Part shown: piece after piece, positions 1 through 11,529 of the stretch
Layout of the letters: each line of letters opens with the position of its first letter
Position numbering within the stretch: the first letter of the stretch is position 1
Made by a program: the position numbers and the translations under genes
Assembly: GCA_003667245.1 (NCBI GenBank)
Contig: RCNN01000002.1
Location: forward strand, 62,001-126,000
DNA length: 64,000 nt
Origin: Heterostelium multicystogenum
Taxonomy: Eukaryota; Evosea; Eumycetozoa; Acytosteliales; Acytosteliaceae
Reading direction: 5' to 3'
The notes under the pieces: generated by a model
Seen by the model: only the letters and a program-made list of their open reading frames with translations
Told to the model about the DNA's origin: nothing
Databases searched by the model: none

Positions 1-1
1 A

Positions 2-573
2 CTTGCCTATATCCAGGCAATTACTGGTCCATTCCACCCCTATAATCAAAGAGACTATAAACCACAACTATCACCAAGCAAATGGCAAAGATACTATCTT
101 AAACGCTCAAACATTGAAAGTAAATACTGGGGTATGATTGCCAAGTTCACTCATAATCCTTTCCAAATGGAATCCAGATATCTCAGCGTAATCGATGCAC
201 TTGCTACCCCAATTGGATATATCAATGGACACTTTGCTGACCAAAATACTAAAGATACCAAAGAGATACCAACATATCAAATGATTTAGTAAATATGATT
301 GCATCTGGCCAAATTCAATTACAACTTTTAGAAATGGAAAATATAGGAGATGCATATCCAACAATGTTAGAACACAATCTGCTCCGACTTGAATCAATGA
401 AAACATCACTCATCGAAGATCTACAAGAGGAAGCAATGAAGAATGGATGCAATCTGAAAATGAACCAAGCAGATTTATTGGAAATCTACAGAATCATACA
501 ATTCCATCATTACTATCTCATAGCATCATTTAAAACAGTTTGGTCTGTATCTAAAATATTATTGGCAAAGTAA
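2..573 (+). CDS. C-terminal part of an unrecognised protein (5' end outside window)
   Basis: The window opens inside a plus-strand reading frame (codons from base 2) that runs to a TAG at 287. The neighbouring frame continues without a break from about 255 through the ATG-containing stretch at 295 to the TAA at 571-573. The two halves are best joined by a one-base shift near 245-262, in a run of A-rich repeats. The C-terminal half (about 100 residues) is mixed charged and helical, rich in Leu, Glu and Met, and ends in LLAK. The upstream half has several aromatic residues and no low-complexity tract. I recognise no domain. It is a gene and not noise because both halves have balanced amino acid composition and the coding stretch stops exactly where AT content jumps. 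Function unknown; the rest of the gene lies to the left of the window. Confidence 0.55.
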
Positions 574-823
574 TAAATCAAGATCTTGATTTTATATTTT
601 ATAAATATACGTTTGTTATTGTTTGAAGAAAAACTAAATATTATATGTTTTCTCTTTGGTTCTTTTATTAATTCCAAAGTTTAAAATCACTTTGGAGTGA
701 TATCATTGAGGTTTGTTTTGTGAATATAATATTTCAATAAATTAATGTTTTGATAATGATAATTATTATTAATGTTATTACTATTAACTATATGTAGTTT
801 GAATCGATTTGTTGTTATATCTT

Positions 824-3120
824 TTATCTTTTAGTGATGAATTCATCAGAATCTGGATCTGAATAGTCGTCCATTCTAATACCATCGGCAATGATGGCAC
901 CTGGGCTATTGTGATGAATGTCCTCTTCATCTTGATCGAATGCACCTCTAGTCGATGGAATTTCTACAGAGAGTTCGTTTGCGTTTTGATGGCTGTTGTG
1001 TTCGAGATATGTAACAGCCTCATAGTTAGAATCGAAAATGAGTTGTGGGGTAATCAAGTCGTAGAGACCAGACTTTTTGAATGATTCCTTGATCTTGTCG
1101 GACATTTGAACGAATGAAACCTTAATGTTACGTTTGTGGTAGGCCTCAACCATTTCTTGGAGGGTGAGAAGAGCACTAGCATCTACAACTGGAATGTTGA
1201 CAATGTTGATAATAATTGATTGGAGTGGAGTACCACCATTACCTGCTTCCATGGCGGACTTGTCCATCATACGTTCAATCTCAGCAAGTAACTGTTTGAA
1301 CTGTGAAATGTTTGCGAAATATAAGACTTCGTCGATACGGATCAAGAGGATTCCTTCAATTGGCTCGGCTTCTGGGAATTTGGAAACATCTTTGAAACGA
1401 TTGGTTCCTGGAAACTCTTCCTAGAACACTGTAGACGTGTGGTGAAGATGAATGCTTCAATACCAAGAAGATACACATACCAACGGAGATGAGAATACCA
1501 ATTTCGACCTCCAAGATAAAGGTGGCAAGTAGTGCAACCATGAATTGAGCAAGGTCTCCCCATGATCTGGTTTTCCAAAGGAAAACAACTTCGTGCAACT
1601 CCAACAAACCAAAAGCAGCAACAAAGATAATTGAAGCCATGGTACATTTTGGAGATAGTAGAAAAGCTTGGTCAAAAAGATACAAGTGAACAAGAGGAGG
1701 CAAGAGGTAAGGAAACCAGACAAGCATGTACGTGAACCTGAGGAATCTTGGATACTAGTACGTGGGATTGAAGCAAAGACTGGATAGGTCTTGAACATGG
1801 AACCAAAGATATTTGCTGCACCAAATGCAACCAACTCACGATTGGAGCTAATTGAATAGTTGTACTTTGTTGCTAAACCTTTTGATACTGCTGTTGCTTC
1901 TACGAAACCAATGATAACGATCAAGAATGCTTGTGGAAGAAGTGCTTGCAACTCGTTCAAGTCAAACTTTGGGAATCTTGGTGTTGGGAAACCACCTTTA
2001 ATACCTCCAATGATTTGTACACCACGCTCGTTAAGATCTGCAAACTTGGTGATTAAAATTGAAATGATAACTATCAGCATGATATCAGGGACGTACTTGG
2101 CATTCTTGAATCCCTTGCTGACGAAAAAACTTCTTAATAAAACGCATTGCAAACAAGAATACGATACAACCAACTGAAAGGATAATGGTAGCCTTGTTAG
2201 CACTTCCAAGATGCGTTATAGCATTCCAGAATTTCTGATAGGGTCCTTCGTGGTGACCATTTCCGACACTGACACCAATAAAGTGCTTCCAACTGTGAGA
2301 TAGCGATAATCAGTGCGACAGCATTGATAAAACCGGAGAGTACCCAACGTGAGATGATACTACCCATAAATCCAAACTGAAGAATACCAAACAAGAAACT
2401 GACGACACCAACTAAAAATGCCAATGAATGTGCTGTCTCTGCATTATCTTCAGGAGTTCCAACTAGAATCGTACCAAGCAATACAGAAAGCAAAGCCTCT
2501 GGTCCAACAGCCAATTGTCTTAAAAAAAAAAAAAAGGTATTAGTAAAAGATCGAGTTGAAGCAAACTAAATACCTACTTGCAGCTACCCATGAATGCATA
2601 AATGACCAATGGCAACCAACCTGAATATAAACCATAGATTGGATCGACACCAGCAAGAATGGCATAGGCCAAAGCCTGTGGTACCAACATAGTTGCTACA
2701 GTAATGGCGGACAAGACATCACCAATAAGATCTTGTTTAGAGTATGATCTAATCCACTGGTTTTATGTGACAATGAATATCAGTATTATGATCTTAACAA
2801 CACACCACACCTGAACAGTGTTCCTGCAGCACATACCTTGATAATTGGGACATATAATGGTAATCTGGTTTTAACTGCTTTTGCCAACTCTTTTGGGTTG
2901 GTGAGTTCTTCACGTGTCAAAAAGGTATCTTCATTCTCGTTGTCGTCGGGCTGTGGAACAAAATAATGTTGCTTAGCATCTGTCGAATGAGACAATGGTC
3001 CTAGAATATTTAAATTATCAAAAGTGGTTAATGTGTGTTAATGAGATGCCAATGACTATGGATAGTGTTTAATAGGTCTGTCATCTTACCACTTCTATTC
3101 ATTGAAGAGGATTGATTCAT
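824..3120 (-). CDS. SLC26/SulP-family anion (sulfate) transporter with C-terminal STAS domain
   Basis: Multi-pass plasma- or endomembrane anion exchanger of the SulP family. The start is the ATG at 3118-3120 (MNQSSSMNRSG), preceded in frame by a stop. A first intron (about 3011-3093) joins it to a TTG-led exon that reads LSHSTDAKQ. Further GT-AG introns lie near 2760-2834 and 2521-2578; the latter has a poly-pyrimidine stretch before its acceptor. The core has the family's hydrophobic helices, for example PQALAYAILAGVDPIYGLY, then LAVGPEALLSVLLGT and GFVEATAVSKGLA. The last 170 residues form a STAS domain (RIDEVLYFANISQF, with VDASALLTL as the anti-sigma-factor-antagonist-like loop), followed by an acidic tail. 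Four single-base frameshifts are visible, near 2290, 2120, 1665 and 1405, each at or beside a homopolymer. The protein is otherwise complete, so these look like sequence errors. Substrate (sulfate, oxalate or other anion) cannot be told. Confidence 0.9.
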
Positions 3121-5053
3121 CCACTCTCGTGTTGTTTTTTAGATGTGAATCATCCATTACTTTTAGATGTTCTTTGCTTACTTATGTTTAATATATATAT
3201 ATAATATATACGTGTGTTGTTGATGTTTTTATTTTAGTTTGGAAAATGGTGATGACTGTTGTTACAACAATAATGTTAATTAGTTATAATAGGATATATA
3301 GCTATTCGTACTATATCACTAATTACCAATGACCCAATGACTTTATAATGTTATTTTTTGTTTTGTTCAATAGAAAGTCAATTAGTTATTTAGTTATTAT
3401 TGTTGTTAGATATAAGTTGATGTATAATGTTATTGTTTTAGATTATTATTAAAATTATTATTACTTTTTGATAATAATAATAATTTATATATATATATAT
3501 TATTTAACTTGCAAATTTACTTATTCAAACAAAACAAGTAACTATATTGTTGTAATATTTATTATCAGTATTGATTATTATGCACCGAATTAAAATATTT
3601 TTGTCGTTGTTATTTTTGTTGTTGTGGTATTTTTTTTTTTTTTTCACCTTGATTATGCCTGGTGGAGTTGGTGAATTAGGGTTTGTGAAAAAGAGGGTTT
3701 TGGTTTTTTTTAAATTTGTAAGCTATTATGTGGTCGAAGCTGGGTGTGGTTGTTTAACACTACAAAAAAACAAGAGTGAATAATTTGTTTATATCTATAT
3801 ATATTTGATTAATGGTGAAATGGTGAAATATTGACTATACAACCAGAACCAGAATAAATAATTTGTAATATTTTTAATTAAATAAATTTACCTGTCTATC
3901 ACTTTTGTTATTATTGATCGATCGTTTATTATTGTTAATTTTTATTTTTATCGATTTCCCAACAGGTGCACCATTTTTGGTGGGTTATCATTTTTTTGTT
4001 TAGGCTTTAAGTGTGGGGTTGGTTTTTGATTTTTTGTATTTTTTTGAAGAGGCAAACAATGGTGATCATTTTAAAGGTCAGAAAGTTTGTTTTTTTTTAC
4101 AAACAAAAAAATATTCATTAAAGAATTGATCGAAAAAATAACGACAAATATATTTAATCAATATCGAAGTTCATATGAAATAGTTATTTAATTTATTCCC
4201 CAAACCATCTTATTAATAATAATATTATTATTAATAAGACACACACATGTATATATAAACACACAAATGAAGTTCATGTTTAATAACAACCACACTTATC
4301 TATAGATACACACGATGAAAAATGAATCTTTCACACAACTTCAAAGCAAGTTGTCAACACACAGTACAGATATATACAATTTTATTTTCATTGAAGATGA
4401 GATGTTTTTGTCTCTTTCGTTTGTAGGTGTTGAAGTAGTTGCTGTCATATATATATCTTGTTGTTATATATATATATATATTATACTATAGATAATAATG
4501 TAGTAGTTATTTTATTTATGTGTATGCGTATGGGTATCTTTAATATCTATCTATGCATCTTATTCTTCACTTATATAAGAGAACAATACGTAATTGAAAT
4601 ACATTTATATTTATTATTTCCTAAAATGTACAATTTAAAATTATAACCCGAATCAAAAGTGGTAGAATCCACAGATATATTGAATTGGCACACTAAAACT
4701 TATAAGGATTATCTCATTTCTAATTCTAAATTGAATTTTATTCATTTTAAGATAACGATTATATTTCATTATACATTGTATTTCTTATCTATCCATCATT
4801 TTATCTCTTATCTCTATCTCTTAATATTTATTGTATAGTTTATAGTTTTCCAAAACTATAAAAATTAATAAATAATATTTTCATAGAAAGAAAATATATT
4901 ACAATTATATATATATATAATTAATTTAATGTAAGTGATTTGATAGATAATATATATAGATAAATATAGTATATTTATGGATAATTAATTGACTTAACTA
5001 CATAAAAATTAAATTGGGAATTGAAAATTTAGATAATATAAATAAATAAAAAA
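3121..5053. other. Divergent intergenic region between SulP transporter and aquaporin
   Basis: Very AT-rich, with TA dinucleotide runs (about 3485-3502, 4466-4482, 4908-4919) and T or A homopolymers. Open frames here are short and biased (Ile, Tyr, Phe, Leu) and I do not accept them as genes. It must carry the promoters of both flanking genes, which are transcribed away from each other. The only structure that stands out is the palindrome at 4209-4238. Confidence 0.6.
4209..4238. repeat. Perfect 30-bp palindrome
   Basis: The 30 bases starting CTTATTAATAATAATA and ending ATTATTAATAAG equal their own reverse complement with no unpaired centre. All but four bases are A/T. It lies about 815 bases upstream of the aquaporin ATG and 1,090 upstream of the transporter ATG. 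Confidence 0.8.
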
Positions 5054-5893
5054 TGAAGCTTGCTCCACCTATTAGATTAATTACATATGATCCCGGTAGG
5101 GATATTACAAAGATGAAAGTTAGACTTCCACAATCTAGATTGAAAAAGTATTGAAAGGAGCTCTCGCCGAGTTTTTGGTACTATGTTTTTAGTTTTTTAT
5201 TGTGCTGGTTCAGTAATGACTGCTCTCTATTTCCCTGGAGGTGATGGTGCTGCTGTCATCTTACTTATTTCTACTATCCAAGGTTTTGCCTTGGCCGCAC
5301 TTATTTGGTCGATTTCTGGTATTTCCGGTTGTAATCTTAATCCAGCCATTTCTGTGGCTAACATGTTGTCCGGTCGTGTCGGTTTTCTCAATGCACTCGT
5401 CTACATTGGAGCCCAAGTCGTCGGATCGATTGCCGGTGCAGCTATTATCAAGGGTTGCATTCCATGGCGTTTCACTCATGCACTCGGAAACACCCGTCTC
5501 GGTCCAGGTGTTGGTACCGGTCATGGTTTCCTCTATGAAATGATTACCACCACCTTCTTGTGTCTCATTGTGCTTGGTACATCTATCTTCAACATTTGGG
5601 ATCGTAAGCTTAACAGAATTGCCCCATTCGCAATTGGTATGGCGCTTTTCGCTGGTGTCGCTGTTGCACTCCCATTCACCGGAGGAGCTTTGAACCCAGT
5701 CAGAGCACTCGGTCCATCCATCGTTGGTGGTACCTGGTTCAACCACTGGATCTACTGGTTGGGTCCATTGGTCGGTGCATTGATTGCAGCATTCATTTTC
5801 AGAGTGTTGCTACAGGAGCGTTTCGACGTTATCGACAAGCCAGGATACATCGAGCCAGATCTATCCATGCTTCAGGGTAAAAGAGTATTCTAA
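5054..5893 (+). CDS. Aquaporin (MIP family), orthodox type, with NPA and NPV boxes
   Basis: Water-channel protein of about 280 residues, single exon as far as visible. The ATG at 5054 opens a cytosolic N-terminus (MKLAPPIRLITYDPG). About three single-base losses between 5090 and 5183 are needed to connect it to the long open frame that begins at 5183; the joined frame then reads ALAEFLGTMFLVFYCAG, the expected first helix. The first pore box is canonical, NLNPAISVA (NPA at 5339-5347). The second is ALNPVRALGPS (NPV at 5693-5701), with Ala replaced by Val but the following selectivity-filter Arg kept. LGPS after the second box favours a water channel over a glycerol facilitator. Six hydrophobic helices are present. 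Codon use is GC-richer than the surroundings, suggesting good expression. Divergent neighbour: the SulP transporter. Confidence 0.93.
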
Positions 5894-6511
5894 AAGCCAC
5901 AACAACAACACAGCAAAATATTTCATCACCATTCATTTTTATTTTTGTCAACATCCAAAAACACTATCCATCAATTATTCAAAGACAATAAAATTAACAA
6001 TCCAAAAAAGGATCTTGATCTTTGCCTCTTGAAAATTTTGGTGCAATTGTCAAAAAATAACAAAATTTCATTGTTGTTTTTGACACACCAGTTATTTTAC
6101 ACTCTGTTTATAGAACAGAATAAAAAACAACAACAACAACATTGACAACAACAAAATTGAATTTATTTATTTTTTAATTTTTATAATTAATTAAGATGAG
6201 ACATTAAGTATGAAATCAAATTTTAATTGATATTTATTTATTTTTAAAAAAACACCTAAAACACACACATAACACATAACACACACACATATATATATAA
6301 ATTTATAAATTACAACTTAATTGTAGAGTTAAAAATAAAACAAACAAATAAATAAAAATAAAAATTAAAATCAATAATAATTCTCTTTTTAAAAAAAAGA
6401 AACTCAAGCTAACAAAATATAGTGAAATTACAGTTATACATATATAGATAGTATTTCAATCAAGTTTGTTTGAGTTATTATATTTCTGAAATAAGAATAA
6501 TTTAAAATTTA
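5894..6511. other. Intergenic, aquaporin 3' end to AMP deaminase start
   Basis: Low-complexity AT-rich DNA with CAACAA repeats just after the aquaporin stop (about 5900-5915 and 6127-6152) and ACACACA plus TATATA tracts at 6261-6300. No credible gene. The last 100 bases should hold the AMP deaminase promoter and leader. Confidence 0.6.
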
Positions 6512-9170
6512 ATGTCAACACCACTTAGAGGATCATCACCAAAGGTATCATTCTATACCCCTGGTGTAGAGGAGTACTTGGAACAAGAGGGAGAGGATGG
6601 TGATGGACACCAATTCACTTACAGAAACTTCATGGAGGAAGACAAGAGAATCAATTCATTCACCTTCAGCCAAGCAAAGCAAGATCAACAGCATCATTTT
6701 TCAAAGAATTATTTTAACAAACGAGAGTATGTCATGCCTTCAATCACCAATCAGATCAAATCAAGTAGAAACTAATCATCATTTCATATGTGACTGCAAC
6801 TGTAGATGAAAAGGACATTGCTGAATATAGTGAAGTATGTCAAGAGTTGTTGAAGGCAATCAATTTGAGAAATCGTTATATTTTCCACCCAAAGATCTGG
6901 AAGGAGGACGCTGCTCCATCAGATAGACCACCCTATAATCCCTTTTCACCAACTTTGATACCTGCCACTGAACACACTTTTAAAGCTGTCAATGGTGTCT
7001 ACTATGTCTATGCCAATGAGCAAGATCAATTGGATGACAAACCACTCCATTGCATTTTGTCAACCTTAAACTCCTACTACAAGGATATCAATCGTTTGAT
7101 GCAGTTCTGCTCCGATGGTCCCGCCAAAACATTCTCATTCAAGAGACTTAGATTGTTGGAATCAAAAATACAACATGCACATTCTTTTAAATGACAGTGC
7201 TGAGATTGCTCATCAAAAGGTTAGTAGTCAGTCTCGAGAATTTATATCACAACCAATGAATTAACAAATATATCTAACAGAGTGCACCCCATAGAGATTT
7301 CTATTAATGTAAGAAAAGTAGACACTCACGTTCACCACTCATCATCAATGAATCAAAAGCATTTGCTTAAATCATCAAAAGAAAATTAAAAGATTCACCA
7401 AATGTAAGGCCCTTACCCACTCATTATTTTACTACAAATGCCAATTTCAATCAATATTAACCCAAACGATATTAATAGGAAGTTGTCATTTTCCGTGATG
7501 ATAAATATCTTACTCTTTCCGAAGTATTCAAGAGTTTGAATTTGAATGTTGATGAGTTAAGTGTTGATACTCTTGATGTACACGTATGTTATAATTTATT
7601 GATTGAAAGAAAAGATTGGATTACTAATCTATCGATAAAAATATCAGGCTGATAACAACACATTCCACAGATTCGATAGATTCAATTTGAAAATATAATC
7701 CATGTGGTCAATCTAGATTGAGAGAAATCTTTTTAAAGACTGATAATCTTATTAAAGGTAGATACTTGGCAGAGTTGACTAAGGAATTGTTTGAGGATTT
7801 GGAAAAATCAAAGTATCAAAATGCCGAATATAGATTGTCTATCTATGGAAGAAAAATGAGTGAATGGGACAATCTTGCCAGCTGGATTTGTGATAACGAA
7901 TTGTTCTCAACCAAAGTCAGATGGTTGATTCAAATCCCCAGACTCTATGAGATCTATCGTGAGACAGACAACATTTCAACTTTCCAAGTGTTCTTGTCAA
8001 ATATTTCCAACCACTTTTTGAAGCTACCAAAGACCCAGAGTCACATCCAAAGCTTCACAAATTCCTCCAACAAGTCGTTGGTATCGATTGTGTTGACGAC
8101 GAATCAAAGTTCGAAAAGAAGTTCACTGAGAAGTTCCCAGTACCACAAGAATGGACATCTGAGCATAACCCACCATATACCTATTACCTCTACTATCTTT
8201 ATGCCAATCTCTACACCTTGAACAAGTTCAGAGAAGAAAAAGGATTAAGTAAATATCAATCCAAATGCATTAAATATATTTTATATTTAATTCTAACAAT
8301 AACTTCTATATATTAGATATTTTAACATTAAGACCCCACTCTGGTGAAGCTGGTGAAGTTGATCATATGGCAGCCGCATTTTATTTAGCACATGGTATCA
8401 ATCATGGTATTAATTTAAGAAAGACACCTGTTTTACAATATTTGTATGTGATAATAGAACCAATTTATACATCATAATCATGGAAGATGAAGCTAACTCT
8501 TTATTACCATAAAATAGATACTATTTAACACAAATCGGTATTGCAATGTCACCATTGAGTAATAACTCATTGTTCTTGACATATTATAGAAATCCTTTCC
8601 CAGTTTTCTTTGCAAGAGGTCTCAATGTCAGTATTTCAACAGACGATCCATTACAGTTCCATTATACAAAGGAACCACTTATGGAGGAGTACAGTATTGC
8701 TACTCAAGTATGGCATTTGAGCCCATGTGATATCTGTGAGATTGCAAGAAAACAGTGTGTTGCAAAGTGGTTTCGAACATAATGTTAAAACACATTGGTT
8801 AGGTCATGAATACTTGAATCCAAACAAAAATGGTATGAAACAATAATTAAAAACATAACAACATCTGGACTAATTTGATTTCAATTATTTAGATATTAAA
8901 AAGACAAATATTCCAGATATCAGAGTATGCTTCAGAAATGAAACACTCACTGAAGAATTACATTTGCTCTATAAATCATTGCCAATGTCACCCAAATTTA
9001 AGGATTTGGATATTACATTCTTAAACTCTAAGCTCCCAGTCGAAATCACTTCTCCACAAAAACCAAAACCAGTACAAGTTAAAAAGAAAATTGTAATGCC
9101 AAACCAACCACCCCCCTTATCATTAAATGTATCTGCAGTAGATCAACAACAGAAACAACAACACAACTAA
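6512..9170 (+). CDS. amdA: AMP deaminase
   Basis: Cytosolic enzyme converting AMP to IMP and ammonia in the purine nucleotide cycle. The start is the ATG at 6512 ([18 protein letters not shown]). The metal-binding HxH motif is seen as [15 protein letters not shown] near 7318-7362. The central conserved block includes [22 protein letters not shown] and [11 protein letters not shown]. Near 8335-8410 comes [18 protein letters not shown] with a further catalytic His/Glu region, and at about 8630-8690 the family signature [11 protein letters not shown] followed by EEYSIA. Short GT-AG introns fall near 7219-7280, 7403-7481, 7584-7648, 8248-8315, 8443-8518 and 8834-8892. At least seven one-base shifts (about 6770, 7190, 7305, 7368, 7692, 7998 and 8748) interrupt the frame, typically adding or losing one T or A in a run. 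The C-terminal 40 residues are Pro/Gln rich. Length and motif order match full-size AMP deaminase. Confidence 0.93.
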
Positions 9171-9667
9171 AAATATTAAATATAAATTAAACTAGATAAA
9201 AATAATACAAATGATAATAGCGCTATAATAAACCAAAGAATTGTTACCAATGCTCAGGTAATTTCAATGTGATGTTCTATCTTTGTAATTTGAGTACTAA
9301 CTTCAAACACGATCACATTATTTAAAAGGGTAACTTATATGTTTTCCTAATTTAGAAATTAATTTCGTTGATTGGGGCACATGATCTTTATTATTTTTCT
9401 TATCAAATTGAAGGAAGGAAAGATTTTTTTTATCGGGGTTCAACGAATTATTATTTATATTTTCAAACCAAACAACACAATTTATCAGTAATGTTTTTTA
9501 TGAAAGTTTATTTTTAAAAGAATGTGTGAATAAATAACTTGAACTAACACAAACCAACCATCCATACATTTCATACCACTTACTTGTTTTATTACAGATA
9601 AAAGAATAAAGAATTAATTAGTTTTATTATATTATCTTTCTAAAACAAAAATTAGTTTAACTAAAAA
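9171..9667. other. Intergenic, AMP deaminase to P450
   Basis: AT-rich spacer with no supportable gene or RNA. It holds the 3' end of AMP deaminase and the promoter of the P450. Several T-runs (for example 9424-9432) are present. Confidence 0.6.
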
Positions 9668-11319
9668 ATGTATACATTAGCATTAATTGTTTGCGTAATT
9701 GTACTTTGGATCTTTAAAGAAAAGGTATGTTCTATTATGTGTAATAACAAGATGATATTTTTTGTTAAAGTGTTTAATTTGTGGTTGGTTTGATTTTTTC
9801 AATAGAATCCGTTGAGTAAGCTTCCTCCTTCTTCCATTCCTTTGCCTTTGATTGGTCATTTGCATCTGCTTGGAAGTCAACCACATTTGAGCATTTTCAA
9901 ATTGTACAAGAAATATGGCCCTGTCATGAGATTGAAAATGGGTTCAGTCGAAGGTGTTGTCATTACGGGTCCAGAGACTTTACATGAAGCCTTTGTAGTA
10001 AATGAACAAATGTTCATCAGTCGCTTCCAGCGTGAAAGTAGAATTTTATGGAACAACGCTGAGAACATTGCAACTTCTAATGGTGATTATAACCGCTATA
10101 TGCGTTCTATTGCACTTAAGAGCATAGTTCCAATCAAGATCAAGAAGATGGAAGGTGCTATCAATGAAGAAATCGTTGGATTGTGCGACAAGTTTGCAGA
10201 GATTGCAAAATCAGGTCAGGCAGTCGATCCAATTCGATACATCAAGCTCTGTTCTTTGAATATCATCTTTAGATTCCTATTCTCAAAGAGCTACCCATAC
10301 AACATTGAAGAAAACAAAGAAGTGTCGGATTTGGTAGACTTTATAGAAACCACCTTTGCCTTGGCTGGAAAACCATTCCCATCTGATTTTCTTCACTTTA
10401 TCAAGCCATTGTTTATGAGATCGGCCACCGCTAAAGAATATTTCAAAACCAACAAGAGCATTGGAGAATTTATAGAGCGTATTGTAGATGAAAGACTCGA
10501 GAATTTCACTGAGGAAAATATCAGTGATCCCAAAGATATCTTGGATGCTTATCTAGCTGAATATAAGAATGGAACACTTTCAAAGCATGGTTTGATTTGT
10601 GTATTTTATGATCTAGTTCTTGCAGGTGTTGATACAAGTGTATGTGTATTAGCTTTATATATTTTGGTTAAAAATCTCCTGACAATTTATTATTTCTCCT
10701 TAGGCTAACACAGTTAGTGCTTTGGTTAAATTGGTTTGTAATAAACCAAATATACAAGAATCATTATATGAAGAGTTGAAAACTATCATCCCTGGAAATC
10801 CATCTCTTTCAGACAAACAAATTGCACCATACACTAATGCTGTCATCAGAGAAACATTAAGAAGATATTGTGTCGTACCCCTTGGTATTCCACATGTGGC
10901 CGAAGATGATTGTGAATTCAAAGGATATCACATTAAGAAAGGAGTATGTATGATATTTAATTCTTAATTGTTTTAGAAACTAATATTGCCATTACAAAAG
11001 ACTCAAATCATTCAAAATATTAATGGTTCAATGTTAGGAGAAGAATTTTGGGACGAACCATTAGAATTCAAGCCAGAAAGATTCATGGGCGAGGCTAACC
11101 ATCATAATATTTCAAGAGTCAAATTCACTTTTGGAGCAGGACCACGTAATTGTCTAGGAACTTCTTTGGCTGAAAAATGAGTTATTCTTGATGGTTGCCT
11201 ATCTCTTCAAGAGATTCAGATTTGTCATCCAACACCAGAGCAAACCCATTGATGACTCAATGTTATTTGGATTAACTTCCACTCCATCAGCATTCAAGAC
11301 AATTATCAAATGTAGATAG
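9668..11319 (+). CDS. Cytochrome P450 (microsomal type)
   Basis: Heme monooxygenase. A tiny first exon (9668-9724) encodes the N-terminal membrane anchor MYTLALIVCVIVLWIFKEK. After an intron (to about 9806) follow the proline-rich hinge KLPPSSIPLPLIGHLHLLG and the catalytic domain. The I-helix motif is LAGVDTSANTV, split by an intron at about 10636-10704. The ExxR motif is ETLRR near 10852. An intron about 10942-11000 restores KKG-TQIIQN. PERF is seen as KPERFMGE, and the heme-binding loop is FGAGPRNCLG (about 11129-11158) with its Cys ligand. A one-base shift in the A-run at 11172-11177 separates the heme loop from the last 45 residues, which end at the TAG at 11317-11319. The substrate is unknown. 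The sequence resembles the dictyostelid CYP508/CYP513-type clans, but I cannot assign a family number. Confidence 0.92.
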
Positions 11320-11529
11320 ATAACAAGAATAAATAATTGATAATGATAGTGATGCAAGATAGATCTAGTGATTTAAAAAAAAGGTGGATGACCCAATTGT
11401 TTATTTATACAAAGAAAACTTAAATAATGTTGAAGTATGGTTGTTGATTTGTCTAAAATTAGGGAGGATATATGAGGGTTGTTGTTGGAGGATTATGCGT
11501 CATTTGACCAATGTTTTAAAAGGAGATAC

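Noticed and set aside
824..3120. Transporter pseudogene
   Set aside because: Four frameshifts, but each restores conserved sequence with a one-base homopolymer change and the same pattern occurs in essential genes; more likely sequencing error.
3571..3783. 70-codon hydrophobic frame in the divergent spacer
   Set aside because: Composed of T-runs (Phe/Leu); no conserved feature and very AT-rich codons.
5261..5746. 161-codon minus-strand frame across the aquaporin
   Set aside because: It lies antisense to a clear MIP-family protein and has the composition expected of a shadow of its codon bias.
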